DNA of 64,000 nt from Ideonella alba (GCF_018069875.1 NZ_JAGQDF010000004.1:372001-436000); one strand, 5' to 3'. Counted from the stretch's first letter, positions 48,634 through 58,496 are shown. The notes: a model not told the origin generated them from the sequence alone. Made by a program: numbers and translations.

Positions 48634-50460
48634 TCACTCCTCGCCGAGGAATCCGCCACTCTGGTGGGCCCACAGGCGCGCATACAGGCCGCCGGCGGCC
48701 AGCAGCTCGGCATGCGTGCCCTGCTCGACGATGCGCCCGGCGTCCATCACCACCAGCCGGTCCATGGCCGCGATGGTGGACAGGCGGTGGGCGATGGCGA
48801 CCACGGTCTTGCCCTCCATCAGCCGGTACAGGCTGTCCTGGATCGCGGCCTCAACCTCGCTGTCCAGCGCGCTGGTGGCCTCGTCCAGCAGCAGGATGGG
48901 CGCGTCCTTGAGCATCACCCGGGCGATCGCGATGCGCTGGCGCTGTCCGCCGCTGAGCTTGACGCCGCGCTCGCCCACATGGGCGTCGTAGCCGCTGCGG
49001 CCCTTGGGGTCGGTCAGGCCCTGGATGAACTCGTGCGCCTCGGCGCGACGGGCGGCGGCGATCATCGCCGCATCGTCGGCGTCGGGGCGGCCGTAGAGCA
49101 GGTTGTCGCGCACCGAGCGGTGCAGCAGCGAGGTGTCCTGGGTGACCATGCCCACCTGGGCGCGCAGGCTTTCCTGGCTGACCTGGGCGATGTCCTGGCC
49201 GTCCACGAGGATGCGCCCGCCGGCCAGGTCATGAAAGCGCAGCAGCAGGTTCACCAGCGTCGACTTGCCGGCGCCCGAGCGGCCCACCAGGCCGATCTTC
49301 TCGCCGGGGCGGATGGTCAGCGACAGGTCGTCGATCACGCGCTTGCTGGCGCCATAGCCGAAGACCAGGTGGTCGAACACCACCTCGCCGTGCGGCACCT
49401 GCAGCGGCTTCGCGTCGGCGCGGTCGACCACGGTGGGCGCGCGCGTCAGGGTGTTCAGGCCGTCCTGCACGGTGCCGATGTTCTCGAACAGGCTGGCCAT
49501 CTCCCACATGATCCAGTGCGAGATGCCGTTCAGGCGCAGCGCCATCGCGGTGGCCGCCGCCACCGCGCCCACGCCCACCTGGCCCTGGGACCACAGCCAC
49601 AGCGCGCTGCCGGTGGTGCCCAGCACCAGGCCCACGCTGAGCGCGTGGATCACCAACTCCAGCGCGGTGACCATGCGCATCTGCTGGTGCACCGTGCCCA
49701 TGAACTCGTGCATCGCGCTGCGCGCATAGCCCGACTCGCGCTGGGCGTGCGAGAACAGCTTGACGGTGGTGATGTTGGTGTAGGCGTCGGTGATGCGCCC
49801 GGTCATCAGCGAGCGCGCGTCGGCCTGCACCTGCCCCACCTTGGCCAGGCGCGGCACGAACCAGCGCAGCGCCGCCAGGTAGCACAGCAGCCAGATGCCG
49901 AAAGGCCACAGCAGCGTGGTGTCGAAGCTGCCCACCAGCGTCAGCATGGTGGCGAAGTAGATGATGATGAAGACCAGGATGTCGGTCAGCAGCATCACCA
50001 CGTCGCGCACCGCCAGCGCGGTCTGCATGACCTTGGTGGCCACCCGGCCGGCGAACTCGTCCTGGAAGAAGGCCAGGCTCTGCGCCAGCATCTGGCGGTG
50101 GAAGTTCCAGCGCAGGCGCATCGGGAAGTTGCCGTTGAGCGCCTGGTACTTCAGCAGCGCCTGCGCGGCCACCAGCACCGTGCTGCCCACCAGCACGCCG
50201 GCCAGCGCCAGCAGCTCGTCGCCGCGCTGCGCCCACAGCTGCGCCGGCGGCACCTCGGCCAGCCAGTCGACGATGCGGCCCATGAAGCCGAACAGGATGG
50301 CCTCGAAGACGCCGATCAACGCCGTCAGCGCGGCCATGGCCGCGACGTGGCCGCGCAGGCCATCGGAGCAGGCCCAGATGAAGCGGGCCAGGCCGCGCGG
50401 CGGCACGGGCGGGATGGCGTCGGGGTAAGGGCGGACCAGCCGCTCGAAGAAGGCGAACAA
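48634..50460 (-). CDS. ABC exporter, fused permease/ATPase (MsbA-like)
   Basis: A 608-residue half-transporter. Six membrane segments occupy about residues 35-335, with the ATPase from about 355: Walker A GLVGRSGAGKSTLVN, Q loop VTQDTSLLHRS, signature KLSGGQRQRIAIARVML and Walker B ILLLDEATSALDSE, then His switch AIAHRLSTIA. The N-terminus MFAFFERLVRPYPD begins with TTG at 50460, as no in-frame ATG occurs before the conserved region. The type exports lipids or drugs. It lies 48 bp after rsmE. Confidence 0.9.
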   Translation of the reverse strand: MFAFFERLVRPYPDAIPPVPPRGLARFIWACSDGLRGHVAAMAALTALIGVFEAILFGFMGRIVDWLAEVPPAQLWAQRGDELLALAGVLVGSTVLVAAQALLKYQALNGNFPMRLRWNFHRQMLAQSLAFFQDEFAGRVATKVMQTALAVRDVVMLLTDILVFIIIYFATMLTLVGSFDTTLLWPFGIWLLCYLAALRWFVPRLAKVGQVQADARSLMTGRITDAYTNITTVKLFSHAQRESGYARSAMHEFMGTVHQQMRMVTALELVIHALSVGLVLGTTGSALWLWSQGQVGVGAVAAATAMALRLNGISHWIMWEMASLFENIGTVQDGLNTLTRAPTVVDRADAKPLQVPHGEVVFDHLVFGYGASKRVIDDLSLTIRPGEKIGLVGRSGAGKSTLVNLLLRFHDLAGGRILVDGQDIAQVSQESLRAQVGMVTQDTSLLHRSVRDNLLYGRPDADDAAMIAAARRAEAHEFIQGLTDPKGRSGYDAHVGERGVKLSGGQRQRIAIARVMLKDAPILLLDEATSALDSEVEAAIQDSLYRLMEGKTVVAIAHRLSTIAAMDRLVVMDAGRIVEQGTHAELLAAGGLYARLWAHQSGGFLGEE

Positions 50461-50508
50461 GAGGTGGGCGTGCAGCAGAAAAAGGTCCGCAAGCGTAGCC
50501 GAAGCGGC

Positions 50509-51240
50509 TCAGCCGCGCAGCGCGATCCAGCCCAAGGCCGCCAGCGGCGCGGTGTCGGCGCGCAGCGTGCGCGGGCCCAGCGTCACCGGGGTGAAGCCGG
50601 CGCCGCGGGCCAGGGCCTCCTCGGCCGGGCTGAGGCCGCCCTCGGGGCCGCTGAGCAGCAGCACCGGGCCCGGGCGCCCGGCCAGGTGATCCGCCAGCCG
50701 CTGCGCGTCGGGCGCCAGGCTCAGCACCAGTCGCTGCTGCGCCGGGTCGGGGGCCAGCGCGGCCAGCCAGTCGGTCAGGGCGTTCACCGGCGCCACCTCG
50801 GGCACGCGGCGGCGGCCGCACTGCTCGGCGGCGGCCACGGCCACGCCCTGCCAGTGCGCACGCCGGCGCTCGGCGCGCTCGCCGCTCAGGCGCAGCACCG
50901 AGCGCTCGGTGTGCAGGGGCTGCACCGCAGCGGCACCCAGCTCGGTGGCCTTCTCGACCAGCGCGTCCATGCGCTCGTTGGCCGGCATGCCCAGCGCCAG
51001 CGTGACGGCGCAGGGCAGCTCGGTGTCGGGCGCGGCCCGCTCGGCCAGCACACGCACGCTGACCTCGCGCCGGCCCATCGCGGTGATCTCGGCCTGCCAC
51101 TCGCGGCCGTCGCCGTTGAACAGGGCCAGGGTGTCGCCGGGCTGGCGGCGCAGCACCTGCACGTGGCGGGCCGCTTCGGGCGGCAGTTCCAGGGTGGCGC
51201 CGGCCTGCAGCGGCAGCGCGACATGGTGACGCGTGGACAT
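50509..51240 (-). CDS. rsmE: RsmE, 16S rRNA m3U1498 methyltransferase
   Basis: A 243-residue SPOUT-family methyltransferase that methylates U1498 of 16S rRNA. The N-terminal PUA-like domain (HHVALPLQAGATLELPPEAARHVQVLR) and the knotted C-terminal motifs LLLSGPEGGLSPAEEALA and LGPRTLRADTAPLAALG are typical. The start MSTRHHV at 51240 fits the family. Confidence 0.95.
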   Translation of the reverse strand: MSTRHHVALPLQAGATLELPPEAARHVQVLRRQPGDTLALFNGDGREWQAEITAMGRREVSVRVLAERAAPDTELPCAVTLALGMPANERMDALVEKATELGAAAVQPLHTERSVLRLSGERAERRRAHWQGVAVAAAEQCGRRRVPEVAPVNALTDWLAALAPDPAQQRLVLSLAPDAQRLADHLAGRPGPVLLLSGPEGGLSPAEEALARGAGFTPVTLGPRTLRADTAPLAALGWIALRG

Positions 51241-51283
51241 GTCGCCAGTGTGCCCGATGGCGGCGCTGCGGCCGCGCGGGCCC

Positions 51284-51775
51284 CTAGAGCAGTTCGCTGA
51301 GGCGGCGCACCGAGGCCAGGCCGTGGTGGTCGGCGATGCGGTCCAGGTAGTCCATCGCCAGCGCCTGCAACTCGGGCGCGCCGGCGCAGCGCTCCAGTTC
51401 CAGCGCGAAGCGGTACGAGGCCACCAGGCCCAGGGTTTCGCGGCCGTGGGCATTGAGCGCGTCGTAGAGACGGCTGTAGCTGCTTTCGCGCAAACGCTGG
51501 CGCAGGCGGGCCAAGTCCAGGGGCGCGCTGGCATCGCCCGACGGCGCGGCCGCCGCTGGGGCGGGCGCCGGCGACGGGGCCGGCGCGAGCAGGCCGGCCT
51601 CGACCAGTTGCCTCAGGTCATCCGCCTCGCAGCCCTTGACCTGCGACAGCCAGAAACCCGCCGGTTTGTCCGGCGAGATGACCAGCAACAGATTGCGCTG
51701 GTGGCGCGGCAGGCCCAGCGTGCGAGAGCGGATCTCGTCCTGACCCGCGGTGGTGCGGACAAATCGCGTTTGCAT
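51284..51775 (-). CDS. Hypothetical protein with Ala/Pro linker, 163 aa
   Basis: A cytosolic 163-residue protein in two parts: an N-terminal region (about 1-60, RTLGLPRHQRNLLLVISPDKPAGFW) and a C-terminal helical region (about 90-163, RLRQRLRESSYSRLYDALNAHGRETLGLV), joined by an Ala/Pro linker. No signal peptide or membrane segment. I cannot assign a function; the sequence looks conserved rather than random. It ends in TAG and stands 43 bp before rsmE. Confidence 0.65.
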   Translation of the reverse strand: MQTRFVRTTAGQDEIRSRTLGLPRHQRNLLLVISPDKPAGFWLSQVKGCEADDLRQLVEAGLLAPAPSPAPAPAAAAPSGDASAPLDLARLRQRLRESSYSRLYDALNAHGRETLGLVASYRFALELERCAGAPELQALAMDYLDRIADHHGLASVRRLSELL

Positions 51776-51860
51776 GTCCCAACGTCAGGCCCGTGGCTGC
51801 CCGTTATCGCTTCACTGTGTGCGCTGCGCTGGCGCTGCTCCCCATGAGCTCAGCGGGCCA

Positions 51861-53546
51861 TTATGCGCGTGCAGCCGGCTTGTCGCGCAACTCGCGGCGC
51901 AGCACCTTGCCCACCGGCGTCTTGGGCAGCTCGGTGCGGAACTCGATCAGCTTGGGCCGTTTGTAGCCGGTCAGGTTGGCCTCGCACCAGGCACGCACAT
52001 CGGCCTCGGTGACGGCGGGATCCTTCTTGACCAGCACCACCTTGACGGCCTCGCCGGCCTTCTCGTCGGGGATGCCCACGGCGGCGCATTCGAGCACGCC
52101 GGGCATCTGGGTGATCACGTCCTCGACCTCGTTCGGGTAGACGTTGAAGCCCGAGACCAGGATCATGTCCTTCTTGCGGTCGACGATGCGGAAGAAGCCG
52201 CGCTCGTCCACCACGCCGATGTCGCCGGTGCGGAAATAGCCGTCGGCCGTCATGACCTTGGCGGTCTCGTCGGGCCGCTGCCAGTAGCCGGCCATCACCT
52301 GCGGACCGCGGATGGCGATCTCGCCGGACTGGCCGGCGGGCACCTCGTGGCCGTCGTCGTCCAGCAGCGCCAGCTCGGTGTTGGGCACCGGCAGGCCAAT
52401 GGTGCCGGTGAAGGCCTTGGTGTCGACCGGGTTGCAGGTGGCCACCGGGCTGGTCTCGGACAGGCCGTAGCCCTCGCAGATCGGGCAGCCGGTCTTCTCC
52501 AGCCACAGCCGCGCCGTGGCCTGCTGCACCGCCATGCCGCCGCCCACCGAGATCTTCAGGTGCGACCAGTCGACGCTGGCGAAATCGGCGTGGTTGGCCA
52601 GCGCACCGAACAGCGTGTTGACCGCCGGCAGGCTGTGGAATCGCTCGCGCGCGAGGTCCTTCAGCACCGCGGGCACGTCACGCGGGTTGGGGATCAGGAT
52701 GTTGCAGCCGCCCAGGCGCAGCCCCAGCATCATGTTCGTGTTGAATCCGAAGATGTGATAGAGCGGCAGCGCGCAGATCGCGGTGTATTGCTCGCCGGGC
52801 GGGATCAGGCGCAGCGCCGGCTGGTACCAGGCCTCGCACTGCAGCACGTTGGCCACCAGGTTGCGGTGCAGCAGCACCGCGCCCTTGCTGACGCCGGTGG
52901 TGCCGCCGGTGTACTGCAGCACCGCGATGTCGTCGGGGCCGGTGGCCGGCGGGGTCCAGGTCATGCCCCGGCCGCGGGCCAGCGCGGCATTGAAGCGCAC
53001 CGCCTGCGGCAGCTCGAAGGCCGGCACCATCTTCTTCACCTTGCGCACCACATGGTTGACGATGCTGCCCTTGACCAGGCCCAGCATGTCACCCATCGCC
53101 GCCAGGATCACGTGCCGGGTGGGCACGTCGCGCGCCACCTGCTGCAGCGTGGCGGCAAAGTTCTCGACGATGACGATGGCCTTGGCGCCCGAGTCCTTCA
53201 GCTGGTGCTCCAGCTCGCGCGGCGTGTACAGCGGGTTGACGTTCACCACCACCAGCCCGGCGCGCAGGATGCCGGCCACCGCCACCGGGTACTGCGGCAG
53301 GTTGGGCATCATCACCGCGACGCGGTCGCCGGCCTGCAGGCCCAGGCCCTGCAGGTAGGCGGCAAAGGCGCGCGAGGCCTCGTCGATCTGGGCAAAGCTG
53401 TAGGCCTTGCCCATGAACTTGTAGGCGGGCCGGCTGGCGTGCTGGCGCAGGCTCTCGTCGATCAGCGCCACCAGCGAGGGGTAGAGCGAGACATCGATCT
53501 CGGCGGGCACGCCTTCAGGGTAGTTCTTCAGCCAGATCCGATCCAT
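51861..53546 (-). CDS. fadD: Long-chain fatty-acid CoA ligase (FadD type)
   Basis: A 561-residue AMP-forming acyl-CoA synthetase that activates fatty acids for beta-oxidation. The P-loop-like YTGGTTGVSKGAVL (near 215), the CEGYGLSETSPV motif (near 350), the GYFRTGDIGVVDERGFFRIVDRKKD hinge region and the catalytic Lys in GFNVYPNEVE ... PKTPVGKVLRR are all present. FadD activity on long chains is inferred from sequence style. It has no adjacent beta-oxidation genes. Confidence 0.9.
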   Translation of the reverse strand: MDRIWLKNYPEGVPAEIDVSLYPSLVALIDESLRQHASRPAYKFMGKAYSFAQIDEASRAFAAYLQGLGLQAGDRVAVMMPNLPQYPVAVAGILRAGLVVVNVNPLYTPRELEHQLKDSGAKAIVIVENFAATLQQVARDVPTRHVILAAMGDMLGLVKGSIVNHVVRKVKKMVPAFELPQAVRFNAALARGRGMTWTPPATGPDDIAVLQYTGGTTGVSKGAVLLHRNLVANVLQCEAWYQPALRLIPPGEQYTAICALPLYHIFGFNTNMMLGLRLGGCNILIPNPRDVPAVLKDLARERFHSLPAVNTLFGALANHADFASVDWSHLKISVGGGMAVQQATARLWLEKTGCPICEGYGLSETSPVATCNPVDTKAFTGTIGLPVPNTELALLDDDGHEVPAGQSGEIAIRGPQVMAGYWQRPDETAKVMTADGYFRTGDIGVVDERGFFRIVDRKKDMILVSGFNVYPNEVEDVITQMPGVLECAAVGIPDEKAGEAVKVVLVKKDPAVTEADVRAWCEANLTGYKRPKLIEFRTELPKTPVGKVLRRELRDKPAARA

Positions 53547-53776
53547 CTTCTCTCCGAGCTTGATGGATGATTGTCCTTGCGCGCTTCAGGCGCAGGCATC
53601 CGGGGATTCGATAGCGCCGTCTCGGGGATTCTCCCTAGACCAGCGGCCCTTTGTCACAGGGCATTGGCACAAGGAGTTACCTTTCAACGGTCTGAAGACC
53701 TCCACCCTAGGGAGGTTCGCGGCGGCGGCGGGTGCCTAGGATCAGCACCCTCTTGTCGTACTTCACGAGGCATCCC

Positions 53777-55111
53777 ATGCTCGCACTGATCCGCACCTCG
53801 CTCTGTGCCGCCGCCCTGGCGGCGATCGCCGCGCCGGCCCTGGCGGGTGGCCCCAACGCCGTCGTCCACTCGGCGCAGGCCGACATGACGAACGAGTTCG
53901 TCGTCAAGTTCCGCGACACGGCCAGTGCCGAGGCGACGGCGCGCCATGCCGGCGTGCAGGCCGCGCTGGCTGCCCGTGGCGTGTCGCTGGCCGGCATCGA
54001 AGGCCGGTTCCTGCGTGTGGACCGCCCGCTGTCCAACCTCGACGCCCAGGCGCTGGCCAAGGAGCTGAAGGCCGCCAACCCGGCGATTGCCTACATCGAG
54101 GCCAACATCCGCCTGTCGCACCAGCTCGTGCCCAACGACACGCGCTGGAACGACCAGTGGCACTACTACGAAGACATCGCCGGCATCAAGCTGCCCAAGG
54201 CCTACAACAAGTCGCAGGGCGCCGGCGTGGTGGTGGCGGTGCTCGACACCGGCTACCGTCCGCACGCCGACCTGGTGGCCAACATCGTGCCGGGCTACGA
54301 CTTCATCACCAACACCAGCACCGCCAATGACGGCAATGGCCGCGACAGCGACGCCCTGGACCCGGGCGACGGCTGCGGTGGCCAGAGCAGCTGGCACGGC
54401 ACGCACGTGGCGGGCACCATCGCTGCGGTGACCAACAACGGCGTCGGCGTGGCCGGCATCGCTCCGGGCGCGAAGATCCAGCCGGTGCGCGTGCTGGGCT
54501 GCGGTGGCGGCACCTTCGTCGACATCCAGGACGCGATCGAGTGGGCCTCGGGCGGCACCGTCGCCGGTGTGCCCGCCAACCCGACGCCGGCCCGGGTGAT
54601 CAACATGTCGCTGAGCGGCTCCGGCGCCTGCCCGGCCGGCCTGCAGACCGCGATCAACAACGCCGTGGGCCGTGGCACCGTGGTGGCCGTGGCCGCGGGC
54701 AACAACAATTCCAATGCCGGCAACTACACGCCGGCCAACTGCGCCAACGTGATCACGGTGGCCTCGGTCAACCGCAGTGGTTCGAAGGCCTGGTACTCGA
54801 ACACCGGCGCCACGGTCGAGATCGCCGCGCCGGGTGGCGACACCACCGGCAACGTCGCCAACGGCGTGCTCTCCACGCTGAACGCCGGCGTGTCCACGCC
54901 GGGCGCCGACAGCTACGCCTACTACCAGGGCACCTCGATGGCCACGCCGCACGTGGCCGGCGTGGCCGCGCTGATGCTGGCCAACCGTCCGACGATGACG
55001 CCGGCCCAGGTGCTGGCCCGCATGCAGAGCACCGCGCGCGCCTTCCCGGGCACCTGCACCCTGTGTGGCGCGGGCATCCTGAATGCCGCCAAGGCGGTGC
55101 AGCGTCCCTGA
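53777..55111 (+). CDS. Secreted S8 (subtilisin-like) serine protease
   Basis: A 444-residue exported protease. Signal peptide (SLCAAALAAIAAPALA), a propeptide (about 25-115, inhibitor I9-like FVVKFRD...FLRVDRPL), then the catalytic domain: Asp157 in VLDTGYRP, His207 in WHGTHVAGT, oxyanion Asn309 in AAGNNN and Ser387 in QGTSMATPHVAG. It ends shortly after the catalytic domain, with cysteine pairs (GDGC, CPAG, NCAN and CTLC) that likely form disulfides. The ATG at 53777 has GAGG 6 bases upstream. A strong terminator follows, then an AfsR-like regulator. The 230-bp upstream region has no gene. Confidence 0.94.
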   Translation: MLALIRTSLCAAALAAIAAPALAGGPNAVVHSAQADMTNEFVVKFRDTASAEATARHAGVQAALAARGVSLAGIEGRFLRVDRPLSNLDAQALAKELKAANPAIAYIEANIRLSHQLVPNDTRWNDQWHYYEDIAGIKLPKAYNKSQGAGVVVAVLDTGYRPHADLVANIVPGYDFITNTSTANDGNGRDSDALDPGDGCGGQSSWHGTHVAGTIAAVTNNGVGVAGIAPGAKIQPVRVLGCGGGTFVDIQDAIEWASGGTVAGVPANPTPARVINMSLSGSGACPAGLQTAINNAVGRGTVVAVAAGNNNSNAGNYTPANCANVITVASVNRSGSKAWYSNTGATVEIAAPGGDTTGNVANGVLSTLNAGVSTPGADSYAYYQGTSMATPHVAGVAALMLANRPTMTPAQVLARMQSTARAFPGTCTLCGAGILNAAKAVQRP

Positions 55112-55140
55112 GCGGCCGGCGCCTCGCGCCGCTGAGCAAG

Positions 55141-55165
55141 GGCCCGCCACTGGCGGGCCTTTTTT
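55141..55165 (+). terminator. Intrinsic terminator of the S8 protease gene
   Basis: GGCCCGCC and GGCGGGCC form a perfect 8-bp stem with an ACT loop, followed by six T. It ends 20 bp before the next gene's ATG and isolates the protease from the regulator. Confidence 0.95.
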
Positions 55166-55184
55166 CTTGTAGTGTCCGGCTCTG

Positions 55185-57905
55185 ATGCAGCCGACCGAAC
55201 CTGCCGCCCCCGAGCCAACCACCCGCGCCGCACCGCGCTGGTACCTGCGCCTGCTGGGCGGGTCCACGCTGGACGGCGGTCAGGGCAGTGAGCTGCGCCG
55301 CTGGCCCAGCCGTGCCGCGCTGCTGCTGCTGGCGCGCCTGGCGCTGTGGCCGCGGCGCGTCCATCCGCGCGAGGAACTGGTCGAGCTGCTCTGGCCCGGC
55401 GTGGCCACCGATGTCGGCCGCAACCGCCTGCGCCAGGTGCTGTCCACCTTGCGCGCGCTGCTGGAGCCGGCCGGTGCGCCGGCGGTGCTGCAGGCCGACC
55501 GCCACGCGCTGCGCCTGCTGCCGGGCGCACTGGGCTGCGACGCCCACGACTTCGAGCGGCTGCTCTCCAGCCGCCGCGACGCCGACGCCCTGGCGCTCTA
55601 CGCGGGGGAGCTGCTGCCCGGCGTCTACGACGACTGGGTGGTCGACGAGCGCCTGCGCCTGCAGGCGCTGCACGATCGACTGACCGAGCGCCAGCCCGAG
55701 CCGCCCGCGGCGGCGGCCGCGCCGCACCCGCAGCCCGCGCCCGAGCTGTCGCGGCCGCGCCGGGGGGCGCTGCCGCGCTACCTGAGCCGCTTCTTTGCCG
55801 ACGACATCGCGCTGTCACGGCTGCGCTCGGCGCTGGATGCCACGTCGGCCCTGGTGCTGCGCGGACCAGGCGGCGCGGGCAAGACGCGCTGCGCCGTCGA
55901 GCTGATGCGGGGCCTGCCGCCGGGCGTGCCGGTGCAGTTCGTCGACCTGAGTGCCTGCAGCGACCTGGCAGCCCTGGAGGCGGCGGTGTCGGCCGCGCTG
56001 GCCGACCCCACGCCCACCGCGCAGCCACTGGCCGAGCGTCTGGCCGCCACCGACGGCTGGCTGGTGCTGGACAACTTCGAGCAGCTGCCGCCCGCCGCCG
56101 ATGCCCGGTTGAGCCAGTGGCTGCAGACCTCGCCGCTGCTGCGGGTGCTGGTCACCTCGCGCCGCGGGCTGACGCTGGCGGGGGCGCTGGAGCTGTCGCC
56201 GCCGGCGCTGGGCCCGCTGCCCGCCGCGGACGCCGCGCTGGAGGTGCTGGCCCGGCACCCGGCGGTGGCCTTGTTCGTCGACCGCGCCCGGGCGGTGCGC
56301 CCGGACTTCCACCTCACGCCGGGCAACGCCGCGGCGGTGCGGGCCCTGGTCGGTGCGCTGGACAGCCTGCCGCTGGCGCTGGAATTGGCCGCGGCCCGGG
56401 TGCGCAGCCTGCCCCCGGCCGAGTTGCTGACGCTGCTGCTGGCCGACACGGACTCGGCCTCGCTGGACCTGGTGGGCCGTGCGCGCTCGGCCGCGTCCGA
56501 GCGCCAGGCCAGCCTGCGCGATGTGGTGGCCTGGAGCTGGCGTCTGCTGTCGCCGCCGCTGGCGGCGCTGGCCGCGACCCTGGGCAGCCTGTCGGCGCCG
56601 TTCAGCCGCGGACTGGCCCAGGCGCTGGCCGACCCGGCGCTGGGGCCGGTGGCGCTGGCCGCGGCGCTGGACGAGCTGGTCAGCCAGTCGCTGCTGAACA
56701 GCCTGCCCACGGCGCACCCGGGTGAGCCGGCCCGCTACCTGATGTCGGTGCCGGTGCGGCAGTTCGCGGCGGCTCAGTTGACGGCCGACGAGCGGGTCGT
56801 GCTGCGCCAGCGCCTGCGCACGGGGCTGCTGGACTGGGCCGAGACCTGGCCCCCCACGCCGCCGCTGTCCGAGGCCCGCACGCGCCTGCCCCATCTGGGC
56901 CGTGCCCTGGACGACGCCGACGGCGAGGTCGCCGCCCGCTGGCTGGCCGCCTGGCGCCCCGCCTTGCAGGACCTGCACCTGGATGCGCCCACGCTGACCC
57001 GGCTGCAGGCGCTGTTGCCGTCGTGCACGCGGCCCGGGCTGCTGTCCGAGGCGACCGCGGCCCTGGCCTGGCAGTGGCACCTGGCGGGCCATCAGGCGCA
57101 GGCGCGGACTCAGGCGCGGGCCGCGCTGTCGGCGTCACGCCGGGCCGGACCGCCGGCGCGCACGCTGGCCCGATGGACCCTGCTGGCGCTGGACTGGCGG
57201 ACCTGCGAGGACGGGCCGCGCCTGCGCCGCCACCTGGCGCGCGCACTGGCGGCCGTGCCCGCCGATGCCGCGTCGCTGCGCGCCCAGCTGCTGCACATCG
57301 CCGCCGGTGTGGCCGAGTTCCATGACCACGATGCCGAGCGCGCCGGGCAGGCGCTGCAGCAGGCCCTGGCGGCGGCCGAGGCCGGCGGCAACGCCCATCT
57401 GCAGCAATCCTGCCGGCTGCGCCTGGCCACCTGGCAGGCCCGGCGCCACCAGGCCGACGAGGCGCTCGCCGGCCTGGACGCGGTGGCGCGGCAGGCCGCG
57501 CTGCTGGGCGACTGGGAGGTGCTCAGCAGCGTGCACAACAGCCGCGGCAACCTGCTGCTGCGCCTGCGCCGCCCCGCCGACGCGGCCACCAGCCTGCGCG
57601 AGGCGGTGCGCCAGGCCTGGGCGGTGCGCTCCGGCGTGGACCTGGCCTATGCGCTGTGGAACCTGCCCCGCGCACTGGTCCGTCTGCCGGGGCAGGCGCC
57701 GCTGGCGCTGCAGCTGCTGGCCTTTGCCGCCGCCTGGTGGGACCGCCACTACGGCCGCCTCACCGCCGCCGAGCGCCGTTTCGTGCGCCGGGTGCGGCGG
57801 CTGGCGGCGGCGAAGGGCGAGCCGGCGCTGGCCCGGCGACTGTGGGCCAGCGCCGAGGGCTGGACGCTCGACGAGGCCGTGGCGCGCGCGCTGGCTAACG
57901 ATTGA
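55185..57905 (+). CDS. AfsR/BTAD-type ATPase transcriptional regulator
   Basis: A 906-residue protein. The N-terminal 165 residues resemble a winged-helix plus bacterial transcriptional activation (BTAD) domain (RAALLLLARLAL; REELVELLWPGV; NRLRQVLSTLRALLEP). Then comes an NB-ARC-like ATPase with Walker A GPGGAGKTRC (about 227-236) and Walker B LVLDNFEQLP. The C-terminal 400 residues are helical and Ala/Leu/Arg-rich, like TPR repeats. This SARP/STAND arrangement suggests signal-dependent activation of a promoter. Its neighbours are a secreted protease upstream and a small secreted protein downstream. Confidence 0.75.
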   Translation: MQPTEPAAPEPTTRAAPRWYLRLLGGSTLDGGQGSELRRWPSRAALLLLARLALWPRRVHPREELVELLWPGVATDVGRNRLRQVLSTLRALLEPAGAPAVLQADRHALRLLPGALGCDAHDFERLLSSRRDADALALYAGELLPGVYDDWVVDERLRLQALHDRLTERQPEPPAAAAAPHPQPAPELSRPRRGALPRYLSRFFADDIALSRLRSALDATSALVLRGPGGAGKTRCAVELMRGLPPGVPVQFVDLSACSDLAALEAAVSAALADPTPTAQPLAERLAATDGWLVLDNFEQLPPAADARLSQWLQTSPLLRVLVTSRRGLTLAGALELSPPALGPLPAADAALEVLARHPAVALFVDRARAVRPDFHLTPGNAAAVRALVGALDSLPLALELAAARVRSLPPAELLTLLLADTDSASLDLVGRARSAASERQASLRDVVAWSWRLLSPPLAALAATLGSLSAPFSRGLAQALADPALGPVALAAALDELVSQSLLNSLPTAHPGEPARYLMSVPVRQFAAAQLTADERVVLRQRLRTGLLDWAETWPPTPPLSEARTRLPHLGRALDDADGEVAARWLAAWRPALQDLHLDAPTLTRLQALLPSCTRPGLLSEATAALAWQWHLAGHQAQARTQARAALSASRRAGPPARTLARWTLLALDWRTCEDGPRLRRHLARALAAVPADAASLRAQLLHIAAGVAEFHDHDAERAGQALQQALAAAEAGGNAHLQQSCRLRLATWQARRHQADEALAGLDAVARQAALLGDWEVLSSVHNSRGNLLLRLRRPADAATSLREAVRQAWAVRSGVDLAYALWNLPRALVRLPGQAPLALQLLAFAAAWWDRHYGRLTAAERRFVRRVRRLAAAKGEPALARRLWASAEGWTLDEAVARALAND

Positions 57906-57977
57906 CGAACGCCTGCGCGGCAGCATGGCTGCGCCAGCCGCGTGGCGGCGTCAATCAACCCAACTCCGGAGGTCTCC

Positions 57978-58490
57978 ATGTTCCCCTCGCTGCACCCTGT
58001 CCTGCGCCCCGCCGCCCTGCTGCTGGGCCTGAGCGCACCGCTGGCCCAGGCCCAGCAGGTCGGCACCTATGAAGGGCTCACCGATGCCGGCGACTCGCTG
58101 ACGATCAAGGTCGAGCTCGACGAATTCGGCCAGCCCCGGGTGCACGAGGTCGGCATCGGCTACATCGCCACCTGCACCAAGTCCGGCCCGGGCCGCTGGG
58201 TGGGCTGGGGCGCCGGTGTGTCCCAGTCCATCGTCGCCCGCAAGGCCAGCTTCGAGGTCCGCGGCAACGCGCTCTACCAGAGCTGGAGCCTGAAGTTCAA
58301 TGGCGCCGGCGACCAGATCAGCGGCAGCTTCCTGGGCCGCACGCCGGAATTCGTCGACCTCGACAGCTCGACCAAGCTGGTCCAGCTGTGCGACAGCGGC
58401 AAGCGCAGCTTCACCGCGTCGCTGGTCCCGATGGGCACGGCCGCCGCGCCCGGCCTGGGCCGCGGCGAGTTGCGCGCACGGCCGCGCTGA
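57978..58490 (+). CDS. Secreted hypothetical protein, 170 aa
   Basis: A 170-residue exported protein. The signal peptide (LRPAALLLGLSAPLAQAQ) is followed by a beta-rich mature domain with two cysteines (IATCTKSGPG and QLCDSGKR), probably a disulfide, and an Arg/Ala-rich end. No family recognised. The ATG at 57978 has GGAGG 5 bases upstream, 72 bp after the AfsR-like regulator stop, so the two may be co-transcribed. Confidence 0.7.
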   Translation: MFPSLHPVLRPAALLLGLSAPLAQAQQVGTYEGLTDAGDSLTIKVELDEFGQPRVHEVGIGYIATCTKSGPGRWVGWGAGVSQSIVARKASFEVRGNALYQSWSLKFNGAGDQISGSFLGRTPEFVDLDSSTKLVQLCDSGKRSFTASLVPMGTAAAPGLGRGELRARPR

Positions 58491-58496
58491 GCCGCC

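Noticed and set aside
48361-51300. Plus-strand 979-residue frame antisense to the ABC exporter and rsmE
   Set aside because: Composition typical of antisense shadows in GC-rich genomes and it spans two well-supported minus-strand genes.
53661-53680. TGGCACAAGG upstream of the S8 protease as a sigma-54 promoter
   Set aside because: The -24-like half is present, but the -12 GC pair is missing at the required spacing.
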